43,651 nucleotides of DNA from Acidobacteriota bacterium (GTDB lineage: Bacteria; Acidobacteriota; Vicinamibacteria; Vicinamibacterales; UBA2999). Made by a program: the position numbers and the translations under genes. How positions within the stretch are numbered: position 1 is the first letter of the stretch; each line of letters begins with the position of its first letter. The notes under the pieces are model-generated. The model made no database searches and was not told the DNA's origin. It worked only from the letters and a program-made list of their open reading frames with translations. Positions 7,791 to 17,217 of this stretch are shown piece by piece. The stretch spans positions 1 through 43,651 of the forward strand of contig JAUSDY010000066.1 of the NCBI GenBank assembly GCA_030650395.1, read 5' to 3'.

Positions 7791-8386
7791 AAGTGTGTCC
7801 TGCGCTCGAAAGCCGCGATGTCCGGCTCGTGCGCGAGAATGAGATCGATTTCGTCTTTGCCCTCGAGCAGGCGCTGCCGCGACGCGGCGTCCATCGAGAA
7901 CGGCTCTGTCAGCCCCTGCGTGTCGCGAACGTCGAGACGCTCGAGGTCGATTTCCACCGCGTAGCCGTCTCCGCCTTCCGCGCGATCGAGAATGGTCGTC
8001 ACCGCCGCTTCGGGGAGCACCACGGGCAGCAGCCCGTTACCGATCGCGTTGAGCCGGAAGATGTCCGCGAACGACGGCGCGATCACGACGCGAAAGCCGG
8101 CGTCGCCCAGCGACCAGGCGGCGTGCTCGCGCGACGATCCGCAACCGAAGTTGGGTCCCGCCACCAGAACAGTGGCGCCGGCGTACTTCGCCTGGTTCAG
8201 GACGAACGACGGATCCAATTCGCCATCGGGCGTGCGCCGCCAGTCGTAAAACAGGAACGGGCCGAACCCGGTGCGTTCGATCCGCTTGAGAAACTGCTTC
8301 GGAATGATCTGATCGGTGTCGACGTGGTTCCGGCGCAGCGGCGCGACGCGGCCGCGATGCGCGCGGAAAGGCTCGCGTCCGGCCAT
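7787..8386 (-). CDS. leuD: 3-isopropylmalate dehydratase small subunit
   Basis: 199 residues, normal for LeuD. Partners LeuC to isomerise 2- to 3-isopropylmalate. Family blocks: RNHVDTDQIIPKQFLKRI, then GPNFGCGSSREHAAWSL and SFADIFRLNAIGNGLLPV. Start ATG 8386 shares one base with the leuC stop (TAATG); the frame stays open further upstream but that part is a shadow of leuC. Confidence 0.96.
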   Translation of the reverse strand: MAGREPFRAHRGRVAPLRRNHVDTDQIIPKQFLKRIERTGFGPFLFYDWRRTPDGELDPSFVLNQAKYAGATVLVAGPNFGCGSSREHAAWSLGDAGFRVVIAPSFADIFRLNAIGNGLLPVVLPEAAVTTILDRAEGGDGYAVEIDLERLDVRDTQGLTEPFSMDAASRQRLLEGKDEIDLILAHEPDIAAFERRTHL

Positions 8387-9816
8387 TACCGGTACTCCCA
8401 CTGGCGCACGTCGGTGAAATGGCCTTCGATCGCCGCCGCGGCCGCCATCGCCGGGCTCACCAGATGGGTGCGCCCGCCGCGGCCCTGCCGGCCCTCGAAA
8501 TTGCGATTGCTCGTCGACGCGCATCGCTCGCCTTCGCCCAGCACGTCGTCGTTCATCCCCAGGCACATCGAGCATCCCGGCTCGCGCCATTCGAAGCCCG
8601 CATCCGCAAACACGCGGTCCAGGCCTTCACGCTCGGCGTCGGCCTTCACTTGCTGCGATCCGGGGACCACCATCGCCCGCACGCTGGCGTGCACGTGATG
8701 TCCGCGTGCGACGTCGGCGGCGGCGCGCAGGTCGGCAAGCCGCGCGTTGGTGCAGGAACCGATGAAGACCCGATCGACCGGAACCGAATCGATGCGCGTG
8801 CCGGGCATCAGGCCCATATAAGCCAGGGCGCGCTCGATCGCTTTGGCGTCGCCTTCCGATGCGGCGCCGGCGGGTGAGGGGACGCTCCCCGTCACCGGCT
8901 GCACCATGTCGGGCCGCGTGCCCCAGGTGACGAGCGGCGCGAGCGACGTGACGTCGATCGTGATTTCAGAATCGAAGTGCGCGTCCGGGTCGCTCTTGAG
9001 ATCCGACCAGCGCGCCACCGCCTCGTGCCACTCGGCGCCCTTCGGGGCATGGAGCCGGCCGTTCAGATACGTGAAGGTGGTGTCGTCCGGCGCGACGATC
9101 GCCATGCGTGCGCCCGCTTCGATGCTCATGTTGCAGAGCGTCATGCGCTCGTCCATCGAGAATCCGGCGACGAGCGGACCCGCGATCTCGAGCGCGTAGC
9201 CGGTGCCGCCGCTGAACCCGAGCCGCGACACGATGGCGAGCGCCACATCCTTCGCGGTGACGCCCGGACTGAGCGTGCCGGTCATCGTCACTCGCATCGC
9301 CTTCGGCTTCTGCTGCACCAGGCACTGCGTCGCCAGCACGTGCTCGACTTCCGACGTGCCGATGCCAAAAGCCAGCGCGCCAAACGCGCCATGCGTGCTG
9401 GTGTGGCTGTCGCCGCAAACGATCGTCGTGCCCGGCAGCGTCAGGCCGAGCTCCGGACCGATCACGTGGACGATGCCCTGGCGTCCGCTGTTGAAGTCGA
9501 ATAGCGGCACGCCAAACGCCGTGGCGTTGCTTCGCATCGCCTCGACTTGCGCGCGCGCCAGCGGATCGGCGATCGGCAGGTGCCGCGCCGTCGTCGGCAC
9601 GTTGTGATCGACGGTGGCAAACGTCAGGTCCGGCCGGCGCACCGGGCGGCCGGTGAGGCGCAGGCCTTCGAACGCCTGCGGCGACGTCACCTCGTGAACG
9701 AGATGGCGATCGATATACAGCAGGGTACGGCCGTCATCGAGCGTGCGAACGACATGCGCGTCCCACACCTTGTCGAACAGGGTGCGGGCCCCGGTGCTCG
9801 GGTGCATTGGTGCCAT
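8386..9816 (-). CDS. leuC: 3-isopropylmalate dehydratase large subunit
   Basis: 476 residues from ATG 9816; 4Fe-4S aconitase-family enzyme. Start regions typical of LeuC ([12 protein letters not shown]); DNHVPT; cluster cysteines in [16 protein letters not shown] and [13 protein letters not shown]. Alternative starts are ATG 9831 (overlaps leuB) and ATG 9807; none has a convincing ribosome-binding site, so start choice is uncertain by a few codons. Lies between leuB and leuD in the operon. Confidence 0.95.
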   Translation of the reverse strand: MAPMHPSTGARTLFDKVWDAHVVRTLDDGRTLLYIDRHLVHEVTSPQAFEGLRLTGRPVRRPDLTFATVDHNVPTTARHLPIADPLARAQVEAMRSNATAFGVPLFDFNSGRQGIVHVIGPELGLTLPGTTIVCGDSHTSTHGAFGALAFGIGTSEVEHVLATQCLVQQKPKAMRVTMTGTLSPGVTAKDVALAIVSRLGFSGGTGYALEIAGPLVAGFSMDERMTLCNMSIEAGARMAIVAPDDTTFTYLNGRLHAPKGAEWHEAVARWSDLKSDPDAHFDSEITIDVTSLAPLVTWGTRPDMVQPVTGSVPSPAGAASEGDAKAIERALAYMGLMPGTRIDSVPVDRVFIGSCTNARLADLRAAADVARGHHVHASVRAMVVPGSQQVKADAEREGLDRVFADAGFEWREPGCSMCLGMNDDVLGEGERCASTSNRNFEGRQGRGGRTHLVSPAMAAAAAIEGHFTDVRQWEYR

Positions 9817-9820
9817 GGAA

Positions 9821-10911
9821 TCAGACGGCATGATACGAATGCCGCCGATCGCGGACCTCCGCCAGCGCGTCTTCGATGGCGTGGCCCATCTCGTGAGTGG
9901 AGAGCACGCGCTCACCGGGACCGGCGAGGTCGCGAGTGCGGGCGCCGGACGCGAGCGCGTCTTCGATCGCGTGATCGATTTCCGCCGCTTCCTTCTCCAT
10001 GCCCGCCGTGAAGCGCAACAGCATCGCGGCGCTGGCGATCGCGCCGATCGGATTGGCCCAGCCCTTGCCCGCGATATCAGGCGCCGAGCCATGGACGGGC
10101 TCGTAGAGATCGACTGTCCCGCCGAGGGTCGCCGACGGCAGCAGGCCGAGCGAGCCGGCGATCGACGCCGCTTGATCGCTCAGGATGTCGCCGAACAGGT
10201 TGTCGCAGAGCATCACGTCGAAGCTGGTCGGCGTCGTCGCCAGGCGCATCGCGCAGGTGTCGACGTAGACGTGCTCGAGCGCGATATCCGGATACTCTTT
10301 CGCGACGTCGGAGACCACGGTGCGCCACAGACGCGAGGTCTCGAGGACGTTGGCCTTGTCGATTGATGCGACATGGCCGCGGCGCTCGCGCGCGCGCTCG
10401 AACGCCACCCGCGCCACCCGATCGATCTCGTGACGCGAATAGATCAGCGTGTTGAACGCGGTATCGCCCGAGGCCTCGAACCCGCGCGGCTCGCCGTAAT
10501 AGAGGCCGCCGAGCAGCTCGCGGATGATCAGCAGGTTGGCGCCGCGGACGCGCTCAGGTTGAAAAGCGGTTCGCTTGGCCAGCGGGGCATAGCAAATCGC
10601 CGGCCGCAGGTTGGCAAACCCGCCCAGCGCCTGTCGCAGCGCGAGCAGCGCCGCTTCGGGACGCTCCGACGGAAGCCGGCCGTCGAACTTCGGATGCCCG
10701 ACCGCGCCGAGCAGCACCGCGTCGGCCCCGAGACAGGCTTCGAGCGTGGCCTCTGGCAGGCCGGCGCCTTCGGCGTCGATGGCGACGCCACCGATGGCGT
10801 GCGTCGTAAAGGTGATCGGCGTCCCGGCATGCTCCGCCACGTTCTTGAGGATCCGGACGGCTTCCGCCGTCACCTCCGGACCAATGCCGTCGCCAGGCAG
10901 CAGGGCGATCT

Positions 10912-10915
<4 letters not shown>
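9821..10915 (-). CDS. leuB: 3-isopropylmalate dehydrogenase
   Basis: 364 residues. NAD-dependent oxidative decarboxylation of 3-isopropylmalate. Begins [15 protein letters not shown]; active-site tyrosine/lysine and Mg region in [20 protein letters not shown]-type segment and [19 protein letters not shown]-terminal NAD site [15 protein letters not shown]. The frame is open far upstream but that part is a shadow of leuA; ATG 10915 overlaps the leuA stop by 4 bp. Confidence 0.96.
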
Positions 10916-12123
<1,208 letters not shown>

Positions 12124-12212
12124 CGTGGATCTCAGCCATGCCAGTTTCGGGCCCACGACCAGAATAAGTCAAAGTAATAATATCTATGGCAGAGTAGAAC
12201 TTTGCTTATAGT
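12124..12212. promoter_or_regulatory. Divergent control region between leuA and the LysR gene
   Basis: An 89 bp spacer, AT-rich compared with its flanks. It holds an interrupted inverted repeat: ATAAG-TC-AAAGT (12164-12175) facing ACTTTGCTTAT (12199-12209), differing by one base of length. Such dyads beside a divergent LysR gene are the usual operator for LysR-type regulators. Specific -35/-10 boxes are not clear to me. Confidence 0.6.
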
Positions 12213-13139
12213 ATGAAGCCCGTGGAACTCTTCCAACTCGAAGCTTTTCTCGCCGTGGTCAGGGAAGGCAGCTTCTCGGCTGCCGCTAAAGCGCTCTATC
12301 GGACGCAACCCGCCATCAGCCAGACGATCAAGAAACTGGAAGACGAGATCGGCCGCCCCCTGTTCGACCGCTCGAGCCGCCGGGGCGTGCTGACCGACGC
12401 GGGCCGCGTGCTGGCCGACCATGCCGAGCGGCTGGTCAACCTCCGCCAGCGCACCCTGGCGGCCCTGGACGACGTCCGCCAGCTGAGGACCGGGCGGCTC
12501 AGGGTGGCGGCCAACGAGCTGACGTGTCTCTATCTGTTACCGATCCTGCACGAGTATCGCCGCCTCTACCCTGAAGTGCACATCACGGTGCAGCGCGCGC
12601 TCGGCAGCCGCGTGCCGGCGCAGGTACTCGACTACGGCGCCGACTTCGGCGTGGTGACGTTCCGGCCCGACACGGCGGCGCTGCACTCGACCGTCGTCTA
12701 TCACGACGAGCTCGCCTTCGTGGTGCCGCCCTCGCACCCGCTGGCGAGACGCGCGAAAGTTTCGATCGCGGAGCTCGCCAGCGAGTCGTTTGTCGCGCAT
12801 CACGTCTCGTCGCCGTACCGGCAAAAAGTGATCGACACGTTCCGCAAGCGGCGCATCGAGCTGCGCATGCCGGTCGAGATGCCGACCATCGACGCGATCA
12901 AGAAATTTGTGGCGATGGGCAACGGCGTCGCGCTGCTGCCGGCGATCACCGTGGAGCGGGAGCTCGCGCATAAGGAGCTCATACGCGTCCAGGTTCCCGA
13001 GCTCGCGTTCGATCGCAAGCTGCGATTGATTCACCGCCGCGAAGGCACGCTGTCGCATGCCGCCGAAGCCATGCTTGCGGTCGTCAAGGCGCAAAGCGCC
13101 CTTAAGAAAGGAAGGTTTGCGTTCGTCGCTGAGCCCTAA
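12213..13139 (+). CDS. LysR-family transcriptional regulator, probable regulator of the leu-ilv operon
   Basis: 308 residues, typical length. Winged helix-turn-helix at residues about 5-65 (FQLEAFLAVVREGSFSAAAK, then TQPAISQTIKKLEDEIGRPLFDR), followed by a periplasmic-binding-fold effector domain (GRLRVAANELTCLYLLPIL to residue 290). Transcribed away from leuA with an 89 bp shared control region, so regulation of the operon is the likely role. Which ligand it senses cannot be read from sequence. A C-terminal basic tail (KKGRFAFVAEP) follows the fold. Confidence 0.92.
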   Translation: MKPVELFQLEAFLAVVREGSFSAAAKALYRTQPAISQTIKKLEDEIGRPLFDRSSRRGVLTDAGRVLADHAERLVNLRQRTLAALDDVRQLRTGRLRVAANELTCLYLLPILHEYRRLYPEVHITVQRALGSRVPAQVLDYGADFGVVTFRPDTAALHSTVVYHDELAFVVPPSHPLARRAKVSIAELASESFVAHHVSSPYRQKVIDTFRKRRIELRMPVEMPTIDAIKKFVAMGNGVALLPAITVERELAHKELIRVQVPELAFDRKLRLIHRREGTLSHAAEAMLAVVKAQSALKKGRFAFVAEP

Positions 13140-13181
13140 CGTTGAGCTTGGCTGCGATCAGACGGCGCTATTGGCGTGCCA

Positions 13182-13211
13182 TTGGCGCCGATGTGGGTTG
13201 CTGGTTATACT
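13182..13211 (+). promoter_or_regulatory. Candidate sigma-70 promoter of tRNA-Leu
   Basis: TTGGCG (13182-13187), 18 bp spacer, TATACT (13206-13211), 44 bp before the mature tRNA 5' end. Reasonable boxes but not proven. Confidence 0.4.
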
Positions 13212-13255
13212 GATTGCTTACTGCCGGGAAGAAATACCCCTCCGTGCGGGAGTGG

Positions 13256-13332
13256 CGGAATTGGCAGACGCGCTAGCCTCAGGAGCTAGTCCGGGCAACC
13301 GGGTGGAGGTTCGAGTCCTCTCTTCCGCACCA
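13256..13332 (+). tRNA. tRNA-Leu, anticodon CAG
   Basis: Acceptor stem GCGGGAG pairs with CTTCCGC (one G-T pair). The D-arm contains GGAATTGGCAGACGC; the anticodon stem CTAGC/GCTAG encloses loop CTCAGGA, giving CAG. A long variable arm typical of class II tRNAs (TCCGGGCAACCGGG) is present; T-loop GGTTCGAGTCC. CCA is encoded (13330-13332). Reads the CUG codon, which this GC-rich genome uses heavily. Confidence 0.97.
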
Positions 13333-13384
13333 ACCTTCGCCGGCTTGCAAGTCCCTTCCCGGCTTCGGTTGGCAAGCCACTGAA

Positions 13385-13423
13385 GGTTGTCCGCCGTAGC
13401 TTTAGCGAAGGCGGACCACAACC
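13385..13423. repeat. Palindromic repeat, GTCCGCC-GTAGC family
   Basis: GGTTGTCCGCC (13385-13395) faces GGCGGAC-C-ACAACC (13410-13423); the centre GTAGCTTTAGCGAA has a smaller GCT/AGC pairing. The same centre words recur at 28834-28847 and, degenerate, at 4338-4416. Confidence 0.8.
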
Positions 13424-13459
13424 CAAACAAGCGGCTCAGAAGTTGCAACGCAAATCGGC

Positions 13460-14773
13460 ATGGCTGAGTCACGCCCTTCGACTCGCGAAACATCTAGCTC
13501 GCTCAGGACAGGCCGGCAGCGCCGCCGCTGGCCCTTTTGGGTCAGTCTCGCACTTGGCATCGTCGCCGCCCTGCTGTGGATCGCGCAGGACCAGGAAACT
13601 CTCCGCGTCAAGAGTCCCGTCGAAGCCTCGGATCCCGGGTTCGCCGACTATGTCGCGTCGCTGCTTGGTGCGCCGGTTGAAATCGGCGACGCCTACACGG
13701 TGCTCCGCAACGGCGATGAGGCCTTTCCAGCCATGCTCGACGCCATCGAGCGGGCGCGATCACGAATTGTCTTTGAGTCGTATGTCGTCAAGGACGGCGA
13801 GATTGGCGCGCGATGGGCGGCCGCGCTCGAGGCCGCGGCAAAACGCGGGGTGACGGTTCGTGTGGTGCTCGACAGTATCGGCTCGGCCCTGTCCGCGAAG
13901 ACTCAGGATCGCCTCGAGGCGGCGGGCGTCCAGGTCCTCTGGTTTAACCCGGTTCGGTTCTGGCAACTCGAAGAAACCAACTACCGGGATCACCGCAAGG
14001 TGCTGGTCGTCGACGGCGACGTCGGCTTCATCGGCGGCATGGGGATCGTCGATCAATGGCTGGGGCATGCGGAAGACAAGGCGCATTGGCGTGACACGCA
14101 GTTCAAGATCGTCGGCCCGGCGGTGCGTGCGCTCGAAGCGAGTTTCTACGAGAACTGGCTGGAATCAGGTGGCGAATCGGCGCCGGTCCTTGACCCCGAG
14201 CTGCCAGCCCAGGAGACCGGCGCCAGGTCCATTGTGGTGCGCAGCAATGCGATCAGCGGCGCCAGCAACATCAAGCTGCTATATCTGCTCGCCATCGCCG
14301 GCGCCAGAAAAACCATCGACATTCACTCGCCGTACGTGACGCTCGATCCGTCCTCGCGCTGGAGCCTGGAGGAAGCCCGGCGGCGGGGCGTGAGGGTGCG
14401 GCTCGTTGCCGAGAGCGAGGGTACCGACGCCATGCCGGTGAAGCACTCGATCCGGCATCAATATCAAGAGCTGCTCGACGCCGGCTTCGAGATCGCCGAG
14501 TACCAGCCCACCATGATGCACGTTAAGGCCTTGATCATCGACGGGGTCTTCAGCCTGATCGGCTCGGCCAACTTCGGCAACCGGTCGTTCGAGGTGAACG
14601 ACGAGCTGACCGTCGCCGCGGCGGACGCGGAGCTGGCCGCGACTTTGACCAGCCACTTCGAGGACGACCTGCGCCGCTCGAAGAAGCTCGACGCCAGGAC
14701 CTGGAAGGATCAGCGGTCGATCGTCGGCAAGGCGCAGGAATTCTTCTGGAGCTTCTTCGGCGAAATTTTCTAG
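13460..14773 (+). CDS. Phospholipase D / cardiolipin synthase-like membrane protein
   Basis: 437 residues, start ATG 13460. One N-terminal membrane anchor (residues about 25-41, PFWVSLALGIVAALLWIA). Two HKD active-site motifs, as needed for activity: HRKVLVVDGDVGFIGG and HVKALIIDGVFSLIGSANF, each followed by the usual GG or GSAN. Most likely joins or exchanges phospholipid head groups (cardiolipin synthesis), though other PLD activities are possible. Residues 5-19 (RPSTRETSSSLRTGR) are encoded by a dispersed palindromic element. Its stop overlaps that of a paralogous gene on the other strand. Confidence 0.88.
   Translation: MAESRPSTRETSSSLRTGRQRRRWPFWVSLALGIVAALLWIAQDQETLRVKSPVEASDPGFADYVASLLGAPVEIGDAYTVLRNGDEAFPAMLDAIERARSRIVFESYVVKDGEIGARWAAALEAAAKRGVTVRVVLDSIGSALSAKTQDRLEAAGVQVLWFNPVRFWQLEETNYRDHRKVLVVDGDVGFIGGMGIVDQWLGHAEDKAHWRDTQFKIVGPAVRALEASFYENWLESGGESAPVLDPELPAQETGARSIVVRSNAISGASNIKLLYLLAIAGARKTIDIHSPYVTLDPSSRWSLEEARRRGVRVRLVAESEGTDAMPVKHSIRHQYQELLDAGFEIAEYQPTMMHVKALIIDGVFSLIGSANFGNRSFEVNDELTVAAADAELAATLTSHFEDDLRRSKKLDARTWKDQRSIVGKAQEFFWSFFGEIF
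13473..13514. repeat. Dispersed element GCCCTTCGACT...GCTCAGGACAGGCC, inside a coding region
   Basis: Left end GCCCTTCGACTCGC (13473-13486), right end GCTCGCTCAGGACAGGCC (13497-13514), with a short non-conserved middle. The same two ends occur at 19622-19675 and, inverted, at 41562-41620. Here the reading frame passes straight through it. Confidence 0.8.
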
Positions 14774-16128
14774 ACCTGGTCCTGCACGAACGAGGCGAGC
14801 GCCTCGGCCACCTTTCCGAGAAACGGGCGCCGGCGCCAGGTCTCGAGGTCGACCCGATCGCACAACAAGGCGTCTTTCGCGAACATGTCGTTCAGCTCGC
14901 GCGCGATCTGTGCGTCGCACACACACACGTTGTTCTCCTCATTGTGGGAGAAGGATCGGTTGTCGAAATTCGTGGTGCCCACCGTGGCCCACAGCCCGTC
15001 GACGACCATGGTCTTGTGGTGCAGCAGCGTGCGGTTGTATTCCGACAGCTCGACGCCGGCCTCCAGCAGGGCACCGTAGAGACGCAGGCTATTCAGCCGC
15101 GCCATGAAGGTGTCGTTCGGCGTCCCGGCGACCATGACGCGCACGCGCACGCCGCGCTTGACGGCATCGCGGAACAAGTCGATCGACAGGTGGTCCGGCA
15201 CGAAATAGGGATTCGCGATTTCGATCGAGTGCCGGGCCGCCGAGATCGCGAGCACGTACATGACGCGCGCTGTCGAGGCGCCGGTCTCAGGGGAGCTCAT
15301 GATGGTCTGCACCGCAAGCCGGCCGACGGCCTTGGAATGCGGGTAGAAGTCGGGCCCGGTCACGAGCTCGCCGGTGCATTCGAGCCAGTTTTGCGCAAAC
15401 CCGGTTTGCAGCGGACGGACGGCAGGGCCCTCGACGCGGACCTGCAGATCACGCCAGTGCTTCTTGTCCTGGGCGTTGCCGGTCCACTGGTCGGCGATGC
15501 CGGCGCCGCCGGTAAAGCCGATGTAGCCATCGACGATCAGCGACTTGCGGTGCGTGCGATTGTTGATCCGCCGCAGCTTGTTCCAGCGAATCGGGTTGTA
15601 CCACGCGACGTGGGCGCCGCCGGCCTTGAGGATTTTCAGGATGTCGTCGCCGATGCTCGCCGAGCCCACGGCATCGAGCATGACCTTGACCTTGACGCCC
15701 TTCGATGCCCGCTCGGCGAGGGCGTGCGCGAACGTCATGCCGATCTCGCCGGCCCAGTAAATGTAGGCCTCGATGGTGATCGAGCGCTCGGCCTCGCGAA
15801 CCGCCTTCAGCATGGCGGGATAGAACGAGTCACCGTTGTTCAGCAATTCGAGCTTGTTGCCCGGCAGCAAAGGCACGCCAGCGGCGCCTTCCATCGTGTC
15901 GATGAATTCCTGCGAGCCGACCTCGAGGCCGTGGTCCAGGCCGTATTGCGGCGCAGACTCCATCGGCGTCGCGAGCGAACACACGCCGGCCCAGAGCCCG
16001 ACGCCGAACGCGGCCCACCATTCGCTGATGTTGATTAGGTAAACGGTATAGGCGGCCCACAGCCACCACGACCACAGGAGGCGGCGAACGCGCGTCCACA
16101 ATGTGGTCAGCCCTTTCGGGCGGGTCAT
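14770..16128 (-). CDS. Phospholipase D / cardiolipin synthase-like membrane protein (second, convergent paralogue)
   Basis: 452 residues from ATG 16128 (MTRPKGLTTLWTRVRRLLWS). Hydrophobic N-terminus at residues about 17-55, then two intact HKD motifs: HRKSLIVDGYIGFTGG and HHKTMVVDGLWATVGTTNF. Role as for its plus-strand neighbour. An in-frame GTG at 16227 overlaps the stop of the upstream UbiB-tail ORF (GTGA) and would add 33 arginine-rich residues; that start is possible but the added segment has no family look. The stops of the two paralogues overlap in the palindrome CTAG (14770-14773). Confidence 0.87.
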   Translation of the reverse strand: MTRPKGLTTLWTRVRRLLWSWWLWAAYTVYLINISEWWAAFGVGLWAGVCSLATPMESAPQYGLDHGLEVGSQEFIDTMEGAAGVPLLPGNKLELLNNGDSFYPAMLKAVREAERSITIEAYIYWAGEIGMTFAHALAERASKGVKVKVMLDAVGSASIGDDILKILKAGGAHVAWYNPIRWNKLRRINNRTHRKSLIVDGYIGFTGGAGIADQWTGNAQDKKHWRDLQVRVEGPAVRPLQTGFAQNWLECTGELVTGPDFYPHSKAVGRLAVQTIMSSPETGASTARVMYVLAISAARHSIEIANPYFVPDHLSIDLFRDAVKRGVRVRVMVAGTPNDTFMARLNSLRLYGALLEAGVELSEYNRTLLHHKTMVVDGLWATVGTTNFDNRSFSHNEENNVCVCDAQIARELNDMFAKDALLCDRVDLETWRRRPFLGKVAEALASFVQDQV

Positions 16129-16223
16129 TCGCGGATCGGGCGCGGGCCGGTAACTGCGCCGGCCGATCCTCGGACGGCGATGGAACGGCCCGGGTCGGCT
16201 GCGGGGACGCCGGATGCGAGCGC

Positions 16224-16415
16224 TCACCTGCGCTTCGGGACGCGGTCGTGCAGCAGAATCTGCACCGCCAGGTAACCCGCTCCGGTGGCGGCCAGGATGA
16301 ACAGGATCATGGCCACGCCCGGATAGCCCAGGATCCGGAAGGTCGTTTCGATGCGCATCATCATAGCAGCGCCGATGATTAGCGAGGCGAGGATCAGCCC
16401 GAGCGTGCTGCCGCC
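16224..16415 (-). pseudogene. Remnant of a UbiB/AarF (ABC1) kinase C-terminal membrane tail
   Basis: The frame reads GSTLGLILASLIIGAAMMMR, IETTFRILGYPGVAMILF, then a second hydrophobic stretch and LLHDRVPKRR-stop. This is the look of the two-helix tail of bacterial ABC1/UbiB proteins; the kinase domain is absent. It is in the same frame as the preceding 2TM gene, separated only by that gene's TAA. A free-standing 46-residue protein from ATG 16364 is possible. Confidence 0.55.
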
Positions 16416-16649
16416 TTAGCCCTGGCGGTTGCGGTTGAAGATGTAGGCGCCGAAGGCGGCAAGGCCGCCTAGCACGGCGATGTCGCGAATCAACTTGAAC
16501 AGGTTGATCACCCACGCGATGCCGATGCCGAGGGCAGCCCACTGGACCCACCACTCGCCCGGCGAGGTCATCAGGTTGATGACCACCAGCATGAGCAGGA
16601 TGAACGGCGCGGTGACGAGGAACTTGACGCGGCGCAGGGGTCCAAACAC
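16416..16649 (-). CDS. Small 2TM-domain membrane protein
   Basis: 77 residues starting at GTG 16649 with a strong AAGGAG upstream. Two hydrophobic segments (FLVTAPFILLMLVVINLM and WVQWAALGIGIAWVINLF) joined by TSPGEWW, which matches the 2TM domain pattern seen in small membrane proteins and next to some kinases and LytTR regulators. A third hydrophobic stretch (AVLGGLAAFGAYIF) leads into NRNRQG-stop. Function unknown. Confidence 0.7.
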   Translation of the reverse strand: MFGPLRRVKFLVTAPFILLMLVVINLMTSPGEWWVQWAALGIGIAWVINLFKLIRDIAVLGGLAAFGAYIFNRNRQG

Positions 16650-16697
16650 TATAGGCTCCTTATAGGAACATTACGAAGCCAGCCGACGAAGGTTCAG

Positions 16698-17168
16698 GTG
16701 AGCGCGATTCTACTCGGTCTTGTGGTTCCCCTGACGCTTGCCGCGCAGGACATCGCGCTGCCCGATGACGTGCGGCGCCAGATCGATGCCGCGCACGCCG
16801 GCTGGAAGCTGGCCGCGGTCATGCCGGAAGTCGAAAGCGAAATCCGCCAGCGCACGCCGTCGTGGCCGCCCAACCTGATCGTGGGCGATTTCGACGGTAA
16901 CAAACAGACCGACGTGGCCGTGCTCGTCGAATACCCGGCGCCGGCGCTCCCGGGCGGACGGGCTGTGCAGCTGCTGGCGTTTCTCGGCAACGGCACCGCG
17001 TTCACGAAGTTCGTGCTGGAACCGCCCGCGCCTCTTGACCCCCGCCAGTTTCTTCACCTGATTCGAGAGCGCGGCGCAGGCGATGCCATTGGCGTGGAGT
17101 ACGAAGCGATCGGCGGCCATGCGTGGAGCTATCGAAACGGAAAATGGCAGTCGAACCCGGCGCAATGA
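16698..17168 (+). CDS. Small secreted protein, FG-GAP-like segment, unknown function
   Basis: 156 residues from GTG 16698 with a signal peptide (SAILLGLVVPLTLAAQ, cleavage likely after LAA/AQ). The middle holds VGDFDGNKQTDVAVLV, resembling one calcium-binding FG-GAP/VCBS strand. The C-terminus ends YEAIGGHAWSYRNGKWQSNP. I cannot name a family. It is convergent with the DPP-IV-like gene, separated by 49 bp with a short hairpin. Confidence 0.75.
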   Translation: MSAILLGLVVPLTLAAQDIALPDDVRRQIDAAHAGWKLAAVMPEVESEIRQRTPSWPPNLIVGDFDGNKQTDVAVLVEYPAPALPGGRAVQLLAFLGNGTAFTKFVLEPPAPLDPRQFLHLIRERGAGDAIGVEYEAIGGHAWSYRNGKWQSNPAQ

Positions 17169-17180
17169 CAGCGCTCGTAG

Positions 17181-17200
17181 GGCACCCCTTTAGGGGTGCC
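17181..17200. terminator. Hairpin between convergent genes
   Basis: GGCACCCC, loop TTTA, GGGGTGCC: perfect 8 bp stem. No T-run follows on either strand, so terminator function is possible but not canonical. Confidence 0.45.
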
Positions 17201-17217
17201 GATGCAGCGGTGCCGAC

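Noticed and set aside
12124-12212. Leucine attenuator or T-box leader in front of leuA
   Set aside because: Only 89 bp, no run of Leu codons, no terminator/antiterminator pair and no T-box sequence; a LysR operator explains the dyad better.
13333-13459. Integration site next to tRNA-Leu
   Set aside because: No integrase and no repeated tRNA 3' end in the window; only a palindromic repeat follows.
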